Notes under the pieces: model-generated | Told to the model about the DNA's origin: nothing | Databases searched by the model: none | The model's input: only the letters and a program-made list of their open reading frames with translations | Shown: in pieces, positions 33,586 to 42,334 of the stretch | Layout: every line of letters starts with the position of its first letter | Position numbering within the stretch: the first letter of the stretch is position 1 | Assembly: GCA_016793325.1 (NCBI GenBank) | Contig: JAEUKI010000061.1 | Span: 62,001-126,000 of the forward strand | Source of the DNA: Myxococcales bacterium | Lineage (GTDB): Bacteria; Myxococcota_A; Polyangia; Polyangiales; Ga0077539 | Reading direction: 5' to 3' | Length of the DNA stretch: 64,000 bases | Made by a program: the position numbers and the translations under genes

Positions 33586-35256
33586 TCACCACGTCGGACG
33601 ATGCCGATCGAACTCTTGCACGAATACGATCTCGAACCGTTGCCAGTCGCCCTCGTACGGTCCGTAGTTTCGGATCTGCGACGAGTAGTAGTTTGCCGGC
33701 ATCGCCGTGAGAAACGTTCCGTGGCTCGACTGGAGTGATACGACGTTGTTGTCATTTGCCGCGCCGTCATTGCTGTAAGTGACCGAGCCCGTCGCGCCGT
33801 TAAGGATGTTGATTCGGAACTTCTCGTAGGCAGTGACCGCGTTGGCAAGGCGGGCGTGCCCGGTGTGGTCGCCATCGATCACGCTCGCGTAGTGGTACGA
33901 AGAATTCTCGAAGGACTCGAGGCTGATCCAGTCGCCGTCTTGCAGTTCACCGCCGTTCCAATCAATGACCCAAAACGCAGCAGACGCTTTGACAGCAGCG
34001 TTTGTGCCGCTCAACTCGGCGTTGGTACGCTGATTGTACAAAGCCATCGAGGCGTCTCGATTCACGTATGTGCCGTGATACGTGCGCAAATACACAAGAT
34101 GAGCCCGACGCGGCTCGACAACAGTGAGCAGTTGATTGGCCGCACCGTTCGTCGAAACAGCGGCCAACGTACTTCCGTTGTTGGCGGCGTACGTCGCACC
34201 GGAGCTCATCTGAACAACCGTGCCATCGCTCACGGATCCAGCGCTCACGGGCGTGACGCGAACATCGACAGGCGTCGTGCTGTCGGCCATCCATCCGCTC
34301 GCAGTCGGGCGAACGAAGGGACCATTGAACGAGCGCAACCACACATCGTCGGTGCCTTGCCATAGGCCACCGTTGCGATCAAACGCATAGAACCATTGCC
34401 ACGCTCCGTACGCAGACGTCCAGTTCGTCGAGAGCGTCGAGCCTCCGCCGCTCGTCGCAGTGAGCGCCGTACCCGTGTGCGTTCGCAAGCCAACCACGTG
34501 CCGCGGATCTCTCACACACGTGCATGCGCCCTGATCCGATTGCTCGGTCTCGCCGTAGCCGGTCCAGCCCGCGAGCAGCAACAGCGAGCCTGTCCCACAG
34601 CCTTGACGGATGTCGCCACAGGACTCCCATGACTCCGAGATCAAGTTCGCCCCGCAACTAGAGAAGATATATGGAACCGACGTCTCCCCAGCGTCCGCGG
34701 TGGTATGGGAGTATCCCTGAGTATGCATGTACTCGTGGATCATCTCGGAGGTTCTCCAATGCCACGGCTGCCATGGCTCTCCACCCGCGCCGTACCAACT
34801 CCAATCCGGATAGGTCTCTTCGTGCGTCGCGAGAAACACGCTGTGCGTCGAGTAGTCCGGTGGAGTCACGTACGCGCACGCAGAGCCACCAGGGCATTCG
34901 CCTCTCAAAAAGTGCATGTTGTTGTCGTAGTTGTGAAGTCTCGCAATCGCCTCCGAAGCCTGCGCCGCGCGCGTCGCCCCTGGGAGCGGATCGCCGCTCT
35001 GCCACACGTACCTCGCGTTGAGGGTGTTCGAAATACACGCGTTGAACGCCGCGGATCGCGCGACCGTCCGTCCGTAGAACATCGCCTGCTCGACGTACGT
35101 TGCTGCGAACGGCGAGACGTAGTGCGCCGCTGTCGAATCGTAACTCGTTCGTCCGAAGAGCTCCTGAGCCTCGGACGCCGTTGGCGAGTTGCAAGCCGCG
35201 AGCAGCCACGAAGCAGCGAGCGCGCAGACTGAACGAATAGTGAATGAGCGAAACAT
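33586..35256 (-). CDS. Metzincin-type zinc metalloprotease lipoprotein with beta-trefoil domains
   Basis: A 556-residue lipoprotein with Cys22 in SWLLAAC. The zinc-binding motif HEYMHTQGYSH (residues 174-184) matches HExxHxxGxxH exactly, with His174, His178 and His184 as ligands and Glu175 as general base. The second half has two fascin/ricin-type beta-trefoil blocks (VGLRTHTGTALTA, VVSLQSSHGTFLTA) that probably bind carbohydrate or protein ligands. The product is likely a surface-bound protease. The gene is clearly less G+C-rich than its neighbours, which hints at acquisition or different constraints. ATG 35254-35256 fits the signal peptide. Confidence 0.82.
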   Translation of the reverse strand: MFRSFTIRSVCALAASWLLAACNSPTASEAQELFGRTSYDSTAAHYVSPFAATYVEQAMFYGRTVARSAAFNACISNTLNARYVWQSGDPLPGATRAAQASEAIARLHNYDNNMHFLRGECPGGSACAYVTPPDYSTHSVFLATHEETYPDWSWYGAGGEPWQPWHWRTSEMIHEYMHTQGYSHTTADAGETSVPYIFSSCGANLISESWESCGDIRQGCGTGSLLLLAGWTGYGETEQSDQGACTCVRDPRHVVGLRTHTGTALTATSGGGSTLSTNWTSAYGAWQWFYAFDRNGGLWQGTDDVWLRSFNGPFVRPTASGWMADSTTPVDVRVTPVSAGSVSDGTVVQMSSGATYAANNGSTLAAVSTNGAANQLLTVVEPRRAHLVYLRTYHGTYVNRDASMALYNQRTNAELSGTNAAVKASAAFWVIDWNGGELQDGDWISLESFENSSYHYASVIDGDHTGHARLANAVTAYEKFRINILNGATGSVTYSNDGAANDNNVVSLQSSHGTFLTAMPANYYSSQIRNYGPYEGDWQRFEIVFVQEFDRHRPTW

Positions 35257-35792
35257 AGGGCTCCTTTGCGCACACGCGGACGTCGACCACCGCCCCGATA
35301 TGCGCTGCGCCGGTGGATCACAGGCACGCCGAGCATGCCGCGAGTTTTTTGTTGTGTTGCTCAACGAACCGCAGCGATGGTCGGGCGCTGCTCAGTCGAT
35401 TCATGCGAGGCCGCCACTCGATTTCTGGAGCACTCGAATCTTTTCCGTCGGCCACTCACATTCCACATTCGATCGTGTATTTCCAAACGACATTCGATGC
35501 AGCGAAACCTGCGAAGCGCTCTCGGAGTGACGACGGGCGGTGTCGTGAGTGCGTCGGTAGCGCGACATCACGATTCCACGCCGCCGACGAACGTCGCGAT
35601 GCTCACGCACGCGTATCAACGTTTTGCACGCATCGAACGCAGCGCACGTGGGGAGAGGGGTTCGAACCACGCCACAATTGAACGCTGTAGAGATGGGACG
35701 AGCGTCGGCCATACACGAGACCGTTGAACTCGAGTCAACCCGCCACGAATCGAATCGATCGACGAACGTGCCGCGATCGAATGAGTGGCGGT
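35257..35792. other. Non-coding gap, less G+C-rich
   Basis: About 535 bases between two minus-strand lipoprotein genes. Several frames are open but none has convincing codon use or a motif. A GGTTCGAACC palindrome near 35660 looks like a tRNA T-loop but lacks a matching stem. I see no clear promoter. The region continues the A/T-richer composition of the metalloprotease gene. Confidence 0.4.
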
Positions 35793-36236
35793 TTAGCGCG
35801 AGCACTCGTCGTGCGAGCAGGCATCTGCGCTGTCCGTGAGGACAGCTGCGTCGAGGCTGCCGGCGTCCACAGGGCGAGCATCGAGGTCGCTTGCAGTCGT
35901 AGCGTCGCTGCTGCGCACGTCGAAGCGCGTCGCCAAACAATGCCAGCCGTCGTCACACACGGGAGTCACCTCAGCGATTCGACACCCATGCTCGTCGATG
36001 CGTTCACGATGAATCGGACATCCGTCGAACCAAGTCTCTTTCGCGCACTCCGCGCCCGTCCGCCGCCATCCACCAAAGTACCCATGTTGCGTGCAGGCAA
36101 TCGTGTAGTCGATCGGACAACACACTCCGCCGCCCGGAGCCAACGTGGTCGCGTTCGGTGCACCCTCGAGCGCCGGGTCGCGCCCGCATGCCACGATCGA
36201 CACAAGCCCGATCCCCAACCAGCGTGCCGTGAACAT
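35793..36236 (-). CDS. Small Cys-containing lipoprotein, unknown
   Basis: A 147-residue protein with lipobox Cys19 (VSIVACG). The mature part has seven or eight Cys residues (VCCPIDYTIACTQHGYFGGWRRTGAECAK...DGCP), suggesting disulphide-rich packing, and a C-terminal Asp/Ala/Ser-rich tail. Such small Cys lipoproteins are common in the window. No function is assigned. ATG 36234-36236 is used. The composition is similar to the metalloprotease gene, and a 536-base gap separates them. Confidence 0.62.
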   Translation of the reverse strand: MFTARWLGIGLVSIVACGRDPALEGAPNATTLAPGGGVCCPIDYTIACTQHGYFGGWRRTGAECAKETWFDGCPIHRERIDEHGCRIAEVTPVCDDGWHCLATRFDVRSSDATTASDLDARPVDAGSLDAAVLTDSADACSHDECSR

Positions 36237-36524
36237 ACGCCTCCAGCGTAGCACGCCCGAGACACACAGATGACGGCCGGAACGCGCTGGGCACGGTTGC
36301 AGCCGCGCCCCCAATGAACTCTGCAACCCGAGAACGCCGAGACAAACGCGCGATGGCCTCGGCTCGTTGTCGTTACGCACTGAGACGGATCTCCACGCGC
36401 CGGCGCAGCGCTCGTGTCGCGCTGCATCGCTCTCCCAAAACCCGCCAAATGCCTCTAAAACTCCAGGCCAACTGCGCATCACTGCGCGCGCGTCAACGTA
36501 GGGTGGCTCCAGGAGAAGACACCC

Positions 36525-36980
36525 ATGGCCACAAGCACACAGCACCTCGCGCTCGTCGCGATCGTCTCGGCTGCGACGCTCACCGCGTGCTCGCGCTCGT
36601 TCACAGGAACTTGGCGCGGCTCGTGCGAAGTTGAAATCACGCCCATGAGCGACCCCAACGCGCAGCCCACCACCGAGCAGCGCGCGGTCGAGATCACCGT
36701 CACGAAAGAAGACGGCAAGTACCGCATGCGCACGCGCATCGGCGACGACACCACCTGCGAACAAGGCGGCGGAGAGCCCACGACCAACGGCGCGCGGCAG
36801 CTGTGGTTCTCCGCGATGCCGTGCGCGCAATTCATGGGATCGAGCCTCGGTGGGTACGGCTCGCAGATCCTCTCGGACACCTCGCGTGGAATGGCCTTCT
36901 CGGGGACGCTCTCGTCCCCGCCGCGCTCGGGCGGACGGCAGCTCCGCGTCGACGGCTCGCGCTGCACCGTGACGCGCTGA
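36525..36980 (+). CDS. Small lipoprotein, unknown
   Basis: A 151-residue lipoprotein from ATG 36525, with AGGAGA about 9 bases upstream. Signal peptide to Cys22 (SAATLTAC). The mature part is beta-rich (FTGTWRGSCEVEI, AVEITVTKEDGKYRMRTRIG) and resembles the small META/lipocalin-like barrels of secreted proteins, but I cannot name a family. It is convergent with the SDR gene. Confidence 0.62.
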   Translation: MATSTQHLALVAIVSAATLTACSRSFTGTWRGSCEVEITPMSDPNAQPTTEQRAVEITVTKEDGKYRMRTRIGDDTTCEQGGGEPTTNGARQLWFSAMPCAQFMGSSLGGYGSQILSDTSRGMAFSGTLSSPPRSGGRQLRVDGSRCTVTR

Positions 36981-37013
36981 GCGCTCGGAGAGCCGCGCTC
37001 GGGGACCGCGTCG

Positions 37014-37805
37014 TCAGCTCGCGACCGCGGGCAACGCGGGCTTGGGCTGCATCAATCGCGCAGAGATCTTCGCGACCATCGCCCGAGGAAAGAGCCGGTT
37101 GATCGCCGCGACCATGTTGTTTCCCGCGCCGTGGATGACCGAGGCGCGCCCCGCGCTGAACGCGTCGAGCCCCAGCGCCACGACCGCGTCCGGCGAGGCC
37201 TTCGCGCCGAACGCCGCGGCTTCTCCCGCCCGCGCGAAGAAGGGCGTCTCGGTCGCTCCCGGGCACAACGCGAGCACTCGCACGCCGCGCGGCCGGTACT
37301 CGGCCCAGAGCGCCTCGCTGAACGACAGGACGAACGCCTTGCTCGCGCCGTACACGGCCATGTACGGGACCGGCTGAAACGCCGCGGTCGACGCCACTTG
37401 GATCACGCCGCCGCGGTTGGCGACGAGCATCGGCATGAATTCATGGGTCATCTCGACGAGCGAGCGCACGTTGAGGTCGACCATCGAGCGGAGCTCGTCG
37501 AGCGGGACGTCGTCGAACGAGCCGTACTTTCCGAAGCCCGCGTTGTTGACGAGCACGTCGACGGTGAGCCCCAGCGCTCGCACCTGCGCGAGCACGCGCT
37601 CGGCGGAGCCCGGCGCGGCGAGGTCCTCGGCGATCACCGCGGCGTCGCCGAGCTCGCGCGCGAGGGCCTCGAGCTTGTCCTTGCTCCGGGCCACCAGGAT
37701 GAGCTTGGCGCCTCGGGCCGCGAGGATCCTCGCGAAGCGCTCGCCGATGCCCATCGACGCCCCGGTGATCAACACGCGCTTTCCTCGAAAATCGTAGCTG
37801 TTCAT
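37014..37805 (-). CDS. Short-chain dehydrogenase/reductase (classical SDR)
   Basis: A 263-residue classical SDR. Cofactor motif TGASMGIG (residues 13-20), NNAGFGKYG, and the catalytic Ser and Tyr-x-x-x-Lys (VASTAAF...VYGASKAF) are all present. The family interconverts alcohols and ketones with NAD(P)H. ATG 37803-37805 lies behind GGAGG with ideal spacing. It is divergent from a LysR-type regulator (85 bases between start codons), which probably controls it. A role in fatty acid or xenobiotic metabolism is inferred from the family only. Confidence 0.9.
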   Translation of the reverse strand: MNSYDFRGKRVLITGASMGIGERFARILAARGAKLILVARSKDKLEALARELGDAAVIAEDLAAPGSAERVLAQVRALGLTVDVLVNNAGFGKYGSFDDVPLDELRSMVDLNVRSLVEMTHEFMPMLVANRGGVIQVASTAAFQPVPYMAVYGASKAFVLSFSEALWAEYRPRGVRVLALCPGATETPFFARAGEAAAFGAKASPDAVVALGLDAFSAGRASVIHGAGNNMVAAINRLFPRAMVAKISARLMQPKPALPAVAS

Positions 37806-37890
37806 GACTGCCTCCGTGTCCTTCGAGGCACATCGTGGCGCCGACGGTGGTTTGCGAGAATCGGCAGGAGCGGTAAACCGTTTTCCATCG

Positions 37891-38775
37891 ATGCAAATCA
37901 CTCCGCCCACGTGGGACGACCTGCGCGTCTTGCTCGCGGTGTATCGCGAGCAGAGCTTTCTCGGAGCCGCCAAGCACCTCGGGCTGTCGACCTCGACGGT
38001 CTCGCGCCGGATCGACGCGCTCGAGGGGTCGCTCCGACGCACCCTCGTTCGCCGCGGCCCCGACGGAACGACGCTCGAACCCGACGCCCTGCCCCTCGTG
38101 AACCTCGCCGAGCAGCTCGAGCTCGGGCTCGACTCGATCCAGCGCGGCCCCGATCAGAGCGCCGCCGCAGGCACGGTCCGCATCTCGATGGGCGAGGGCT
38201 TCGTGCGCCCCGTCACGCGATTGCTCACGGAGCTTCGCACGCGCCACCCGGGGCTCCAGTTCGAGCTCTCGTCGGAGCACACCTTCGTCGACCTCGCCCG
38301 ACGCGAGGCCGACATCGGGATCCGCAAGGCCCCGTCGACCTCGAAGGTGCTCGTTCAACGGTCGGTCGGCTCGCTCACCTTCGCCCTGTACGCGGCGAGC
38401 TCGTACGTCGATCGAAAGCTCGGCGCCGCGAGCATTCGGCCCGAAGATTTCAGGCGACTCGATTTCGTGGGCCACGACAAGACCCTCGCGCGCCTGCCGC
38501 AATCGCAGTGGCTCGCGGCGCGCGGCGTCGAGCGCTGGGCGCTTCGAAGCAACTCGGACCTCGCGATCGAAGAGGCCGTCGTCGGCGCGATGGGCCTGGC
38601 GATGCTCGCGGACGCGCAAGCGCGGGCGCTCGGCGGGCTCGTTCGCGTCGAGTGCGGAGAGCCGCTCCCGAGCTTGCCCGTGTACCTCGCGTGGCATCAC
38701 GAGCTCAGCCGCGTCGAGCGCTATCGCACGGTCCTTCGCGCGCTCGAACCAGCGCTGCGCGCGGGGCTGCGATAA
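37891..38775 (+). CDS. LysR-family transcriptional regulator
   Basis: A 294-residue LysR-type regulator. Helix-turn-helix at about residues 9-65 (LAVYREQSFLGAAKHLGLSTSTVSRRI in order), then the effector domain with a GTVRISMGEGFVRPV strand. It shares the compact YafC/CrgA-like style of AraC-independent oxidoreductase regulators. ATG 37891 gives the usual 7-8 residues before the first helix. It is divergent from the SDR gene; CGGTAAACCG, a short dyad, lies 11 bases before the start and may be part of the operator. The effector is unknown. Confidence 0.88.
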   Translation: MQITPPTWDDLRVLLAVYREQSFLGAAKHLGLSTSTVSRRIDALEGSLRRTLVRRGPDGTTLEPDALPLVNLAEQLELGLDSIQRGPDQSAAAGTVRISMGEGFVRPVTRLLTELRTRHPGLQFELSSEHTFVDLARREADIGIRKAPSTSKVLVQRSVGSLTFALYAASSYVDRKLGAASIRPEDFRRLDFVGHDKTLARLPQSQWLAARGVERWALRSNSDLAIEEAVVGAMGLAMLADAQARALGGLVRVECGEPLPSLPVYLAWHHELSRVERYRTVLRALEPALRAGLR

Positions 38776-38778
38776 GTG

Positions 38779-39135
38779 TTACTGCCGCGCGCGGCCGAGT
38801 CGCGCGCGGATGTCCGCTTCGATCATGGCGTTGTCGTAGGGGTAGTCCACGCCCGGCTCGGTGATCTGCGTCGAGGCCATCTTGCTCCGAACGTGCTCGC
38901 GGATGCGCTTGCGCTGCTCGTTGCTGTACCTCCCGCCGATCAGCACGAGGTCGACCCGAGGGAGCGTCGCGAGGAGCGACATTCCCTCTTCTTCGCTGAG
39001 CGCGCCGATCGCGGTGATCCCGCCGATCCCGCGAATGGACTCGAGCACCTCGTGTCGACGCAGCGGGTTGCCTCCGAACAGGACCATCACGGGCGAGCCC
39101 TCGGGCCCGCGCACTTCGCTCGTCAGGTTCTTCAT
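38779..39135 (-). CDS. Small Rossmann/receiver-like protein in the pirin operon
   Basis: A 118-residue protein with strand-helix alternation (PVMVLFGGN, ITAIGALSEEEG, DLVLIGGRYS), like a truncated Rossmann or receiver fold, but without phosphorylation or cofactor motifs I can identify. Its ATG overlaps the pirin gene stop (ATGA), so it is translated with pirin. Its stop is 3 bases from the convergent LysR stop. The function is unknown; a regulatory or binding role next to pirin is inferred. Confidence 0.6.
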   Translation of the reverse strand: MKNLTSEVRGPEGSPVMVLFGGNPLRRHEVLESIRGIGGITAIGALSEEEGMSLLATLPRVDLVLIGGRYSNEQRKRIREHVRSKMASTQITEPGVDYPYDNAMIEADIRARLGRARQ

Positions 39136-39839
39136 ACGCGCACTCCTCTCTCCATCGGGACTTCGACCAACAAGAGCTCGGCTCGCTTCGTCGCGAGCAC
39201 TTCGACGACGTCGGTCTCCCACACGCCGACCGCGTCTCCCGGTCCGAGGCGCTGCCCTGCGACGAGCGCCTCGCCCTCGACGCAGTGGACGTACACGCCG
39301 TCGCCCTTCGAGTACATCGCGTACGAGCGAGGCTCGGGGCCCTCGACCGTCGCGACAGAGACGAACGCGTCTTGGCCGATCAGCGCACTCCCGTCGCGGC
39401 GATCCGGCGAGAGCGCGAGCAGAAATCGATTTCGCTTCGCCTCGGGGTCGTAGCGAAACGTCTCGTGCCGAGGCGCGCCGCCCTTCGCTCGGGGATAGAC
39501 CCAGAGTTGAAAGCTACGAAACGGCTCCGTGGCCGAGGCGTTCTCTTCGGAGTGCGAGATGCCCTCGCCCGCGCTCATGGTCTGCACGGCGTTGGTCCCG
39601 AGCACGTGGGTCGAGCCGGTGGTGTCTCGGTGCCGCTGCGCGCCGCGCACGATGATCGTGCTGATCTCCATGTCGCGATGCGGGTGCATCCCGAAGCCTT
39701 GACCCGCGGCGACGACGTCGTCCGCGAGCCCGCACATCGCGCCGAAGTTCGTCTGGTACGGAACAAACGAGTACGCGCTCGTCTTCCACGCATCGCTGCG
39801 ATGAATCCGATCCGCGTCCGGTCGATACAGAGTCTTCAT
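39132..39839 (-). CDS. Pirin family protein (bicupin; quercetin dioxygenase-like)
   Basis: A 235-residue YhhW-type pirin. The N-terminal cupin has GMHPHRDMEISTII and SHSEENAS with the metal-ligating His/Glu residues; the C-terminal cupin (GVYVHCVEGEALV, LGPGDAVGVWE) is divergent as usual. Family members are metal-binding and some oxidise quercetin; others act as redox sensors. It is the third gene of an operon (NmrA-like, SRPBCC, pirin, small protein) read away from a LysR gene. The start at ATG 39837-39839 fits the family. Confidence 0.88.
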   Translation of the reverse strand: MKTLYRPDADRIHRSDAWKTSAYSFVPYQTNFGAMCGLADDVVAAGQGFGMHPHRDMEISTIIVRGAQRHRDTTGSTHVLGTNAVQTMSAGEGISHSEENASATEPFRSFQLWVYPRAKGGAPRHETFRYDPEAKRNRFLLALSPDRRDGSALIGQDAFVSVATVEGPEPRSYAMYSKGDGVYVHCVEGEALVAGQRLGPGDAVGVWETDVVEVLATKRAELLLVEVPMERGVRV

Positions 39840-39882
39840 CGATCACACCTCCGCCGGGCGCTCGCGCCCGCGACACACACAT

Positions 39883-40347
39883 TCATCGCGACGCAGCGCC
39901 GCGCGCGATCGCCTCGGCGCGCGCCGCGATCTCTTGGTTCATCTTGTCGAAGCCCGCGGGAGCGGCCTTCATCGACGCCGTCCGACGGAGCACCGGCGCG
40001 AGCAGCCCCGAGTAGAACTCGACGTTGCGCAGCCGCGAGCGACCGTCTCCGAGCGCGGTGATCTCGAAGCGATGACGGCCGTCGAAGACGCCCGGGACGC
40101 CTGTGCGCGAGAGCCACTCGAACGCGAGGCCCGGGCGAAAGTCCGTCACTTCCGCAGAAAAGTCGTAGCTCGCCTGCGGCGTTCGAAGGCCGAGCGAGAG
40201 CTTCGATCCCTTCGCGATCGGACCGCGATCGACCCCGACGAGCATCGTGCTCCACGTGGGCCAGTCGCGCATCACCGTGAGGACGTCGAACACGACCTCC
40301 GGCGTGGCTCCGATCTCGACGCTGCGCTCGACGGTAAACTCGAACAT
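39883..40347 (-). CDS. SRPBCC (Bet v1/START-like) protein
   Basis: A 154-residue SRPBCC-fold protein. It starts FTVERSVEIGATPEVVFDVLT and contains VDRGPIAKGSKLSLGLRTP, then FEWLSRTGVPGVFDGRHRFEI, the core strands of a ligand-binding barrel. ATG 40345-40347 lies behind GAGGAG at 6-base spacing. It lies between the NmrA-like and pirin genes, all on one strand with 36-44 base gaps, so an operon is very likely. The ligand is unknown. Confidence 0.85.
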   Translation of the reverse strand: MFEFTVERSVEIGATPEVVFDVLTVMRDWPTWSTMLVGVDRGPIAKGSKLSLGLRTPQASYDFSAEVTDFRPGLAFEWLSRTGVPGVFDGRHRFEITALGDGRSRLRNVEFYSGLLAPVLRRTASMKAAPAGFDKMNQEIAARAEAIARGAASR

Positions 40348-40383
40348 CGTTCGCTCCTCTCACTCTTCATCGACGCGTGAGCG

Positions 40384-41295
40384 CTATACGGCGCCGCGCG
40401 CGATGCTCTGCGCGACGGTCTCTGCTGCGATCTCTGGGTAGCGCGCGTTGAGCGTGGGCCCGAGCAGCGCCTGTCCCTCGAACACGCCGCGGGCGTACAT
40501 GAGCGGAAGCCACGCGTACATGTTGGACGGCTCTGCGCTGAGCTTTCGCGTGACCTCGGCGCGAAGATCGTCGAGCGAGCCGAGGCTCTCGAGGGCCAGC
40601 TTGGTTCCGCGCACCGACTCGTACGCTTTGGCAAATCCGTGGACGTCGAGCCTGTCGCCCGCGACGTACAAGCGCTCGGGAACGACGCGATCGTCGAGCG
40701 CCGCCGCCGCCGTGAAGCGCGCGGTGTCCTCCCAGCTCGTCCAATCGATGGGGGTCTTTCCGTCGCCCCAGTAGCGAAGGACGCCCTTGCTCGCGTCGAG
40801 CAGACCCAGAAATCCGAGCACGAATTTGTCCGTGAAGATCCCCTGCATCACGTGGACGACCTCGATCCCGTCGGCCACCTCGGACTTCGCGCGCTGGGCG
40901 AACGTCCGACGCCAGTCGGTGTTGATGTTGACGCCCTCGGGCAGCGCGAACAGGTCGTACGAAAACGCCGAGGAGATGAAGCGACGCACCTTCGCCGCCT
41001 TCGCAGCGCGCGCGAGCGAGAGCTGCGCGTCGATGATGATGTCCGGGCCTCCCTGGAGCGTCGAGACCACCGCGAACGCGCCCTTCACGGCCTCGGCGCG
41101 CTCGGCGTCCGACGCCGACGCCGCGTCGAACGCGCGCAGCTCGACGCGGTCCGCCGCGAGCCCAGCGGCCTCCGGCTTCTTCGGATCTCGAACCAACGCG
41201 CGAACGCGCACCGACGGCTGCGCCAAGAGAGACTGCACGATGAGCCGGCCGAGCCTTCCGCCCGCGCCGACGACCACGATGAGCTTGTCGTTCAT
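40384..41295 (-). CDS. NmrA/atypical SDR NAD(P)-binding protein
   Basis: A 303-residue Rossmann protein: VVVGAGGRLGRLIVQSLL cofactor motif at residues 7-24, then VRALVRDP and RFISSAFSYDLFALP. The Tyr-x-x-x-Lys catalytic pair is not obvious, so it belongs to the NmrA-like/atypical SDR group, which includes quinone reductases and redox sensors. The start ATG 41293-41295 is divergent from the LysR gene at 41366, separated by 70 bases containing an inverted repeat. It is the first gene of a four-gene operon. Confidence 0.86.
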   Translation of the reverse strand: MNDKLIVVVGAGGRLGRLIVQSLLAQPSVRVRALVRDPKKPEAAGLAADRVELRAFDAASASDAERAEAVKGAFAVVSTLQGGPDIIIDAQLSLARAAKAAKVRRFISSAFSYDLFALPEGVNINTDWRRTFAQRAKSEVADGIEVVHVMQGIFTDKFVLGFLGLLDASKGVLRYWGDGKTPIDWTSWEDTARFTAAAALDDRVVPERLYVAGDRLDVHGFAKAYESVRGTKLALESLGSLDDLRAEVTRKLSAEPSNMYAWLPLMYARGVFEGQALLGPTLNARYPEIAAETVAQSIARGAV

Positions 41296-41324
41296 GGGCC
41301 AGAGCGTGGTCGCCCGAGACCCTA

Positions 41325-41358
41325 CTGACAATTCACGAACACGCGAACATACTGTCAG
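41325..41358. promoter_or_regulatory. Spaced inverted repeat between NmrA-like operon and LysR gene
   Basis: CTGACA (41325-41330) and TGTCAG (41353-41358) are perfect inverted half-sites 22 bases apart in the 70-base divergent intergenic region. This two-half-site layout fits a LysR tetramer operator controlling both directions, as inferred from position and symmetry. Confidence 0.45.
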
Positions 41359-41365
41359 GATCACC

Positions 41366-42274
41366 ATGACAATCGAAGCGTCGCCGTCGGACATGCTCGT
41401 CTTCGCAACGGTCGTCCGCGAGGGAGGATTCACGCGCGCGGCGAGGCGCCTCGGCGTCACCAAGCAGACCGTGAGCGAGCGCATCGCGCGGCTCGAGGGC
41501 GCCCTCGAAGTTCGACTGCTCGAGCGCAGCACACGGAGAGTGCGCCCCACGGACATCGGCGCTGCGTACTACGCGCGCTGCGCGGCGATCGCGGCGCAAA
41601 TCGAGGAGGCCAACAACGAGGTCACACAGCGAACGTCCGAGCCCGTGGGGCTGCTGCGCGTCTCGTCGCCGTACTTGTACGGTCGGCGCTTCCTCGGCCG
41701 CGTGGTGACCGAGTTCATCGCGCGCTACCCGAAGACCCGAATCGAGATCACCCTCGCCGATCGCCGAGTGAACCTCATCGACGAGGGATTCGACCTGGCC
41801 ATTCGCATCGGAGAGCTCGACGACTCTTCGCTCACCGCGCGCAAGCTCAGCTCGGGGCACATGTACTACGTGGCGAGCCCAACGTACCTGGCGCGGCACA
41901 GCGCGCCCGACCCAGCGACGTTGCGCGGCGCGCGTTGCGTCGGGATGCAGGCGCACGAGACGTGGAAGATCCGCGGCGTCAACGTGAAGGTCGAGCCCGT
42001 GCTCGTCGTCAACGATCTCGAAATCGTGTGCGACGCAGCGATCGCGGGCGTGGGCGTCGCGAGGCTCCCTTCGCTCGTGTGCAGAGAGGCCGTGCGCGAC
42101 GGTCGTCTGCGCGTGCTCTTCGACGACGAGTCCATGCTGCGACCGGTCTACGTGGTGTATCCGAGCCGCGCGTACTTGCCCGCGAAGGTCCGACTGTTCA
42201 TCGATGCGCTGGCCGAGCTCGTCGAGCCGATGCAGCCGATCACGCGCAGCGAGCGAGCGCCCCATCGACGATAG
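41366..42274 (+). CDS. LysR-family transcriptional regulator
   Basis: A 302-residue LysR-type regulator. Helix-turn-helix at about residues 9-60 (VREGGFTRAARRLGVTKQTVS, then LGVRLLERSTRRVRPTD-like positions), effector domain from about 90 (GLLRVSSPYLYGRRFL). It begins at ATG 41366. It faces the NmrA/SRPBCC/pirin operon, and the CTGACA-N22-TGTCAG site lies between them. It resembles LysR regulators of oxidoreductase operons; the effector is unknown. Confidence 0.88.
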   Translation: MTIEASPSDMLVFATVVREGGFTRAARRLGVTKQTVSERIARLEGALEVRLLERSTRRVRPTDIGAAYYARCAAIAAQIEEANNEVTQRTSEPVGLLRVSSPYLYGRRFLGRVVTEFIARYPKTRIEITLADRRVNLIDEGFDLAIRIGELDDSSLTARKLSSGHMYYVASPTYLARHSAPDPATLRGARCVGMQAHETWKIRGVNVKVEPVLVVNDLEIVCDAAIAGVGVARLPSLVCREAVRDGRLRVLFDDESMLRPVYVVYPSRAYLPAKVRLFIDALAELVEPMQPITRSERAPHRR

Positions 42275-42334
42275 CGACGGCGTCGAAGCGACACGCTTTC
42301 TGTTCGCGCGCCCCTCACGCCCCGCGCGCGAGAT

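Noticed and set aside
35640..35680. GGTTCGAACC resembling a tRNA T-loop
   Set aside because: The T-stem does not pair on either strand and no acceptor or anticodon arm can be built.
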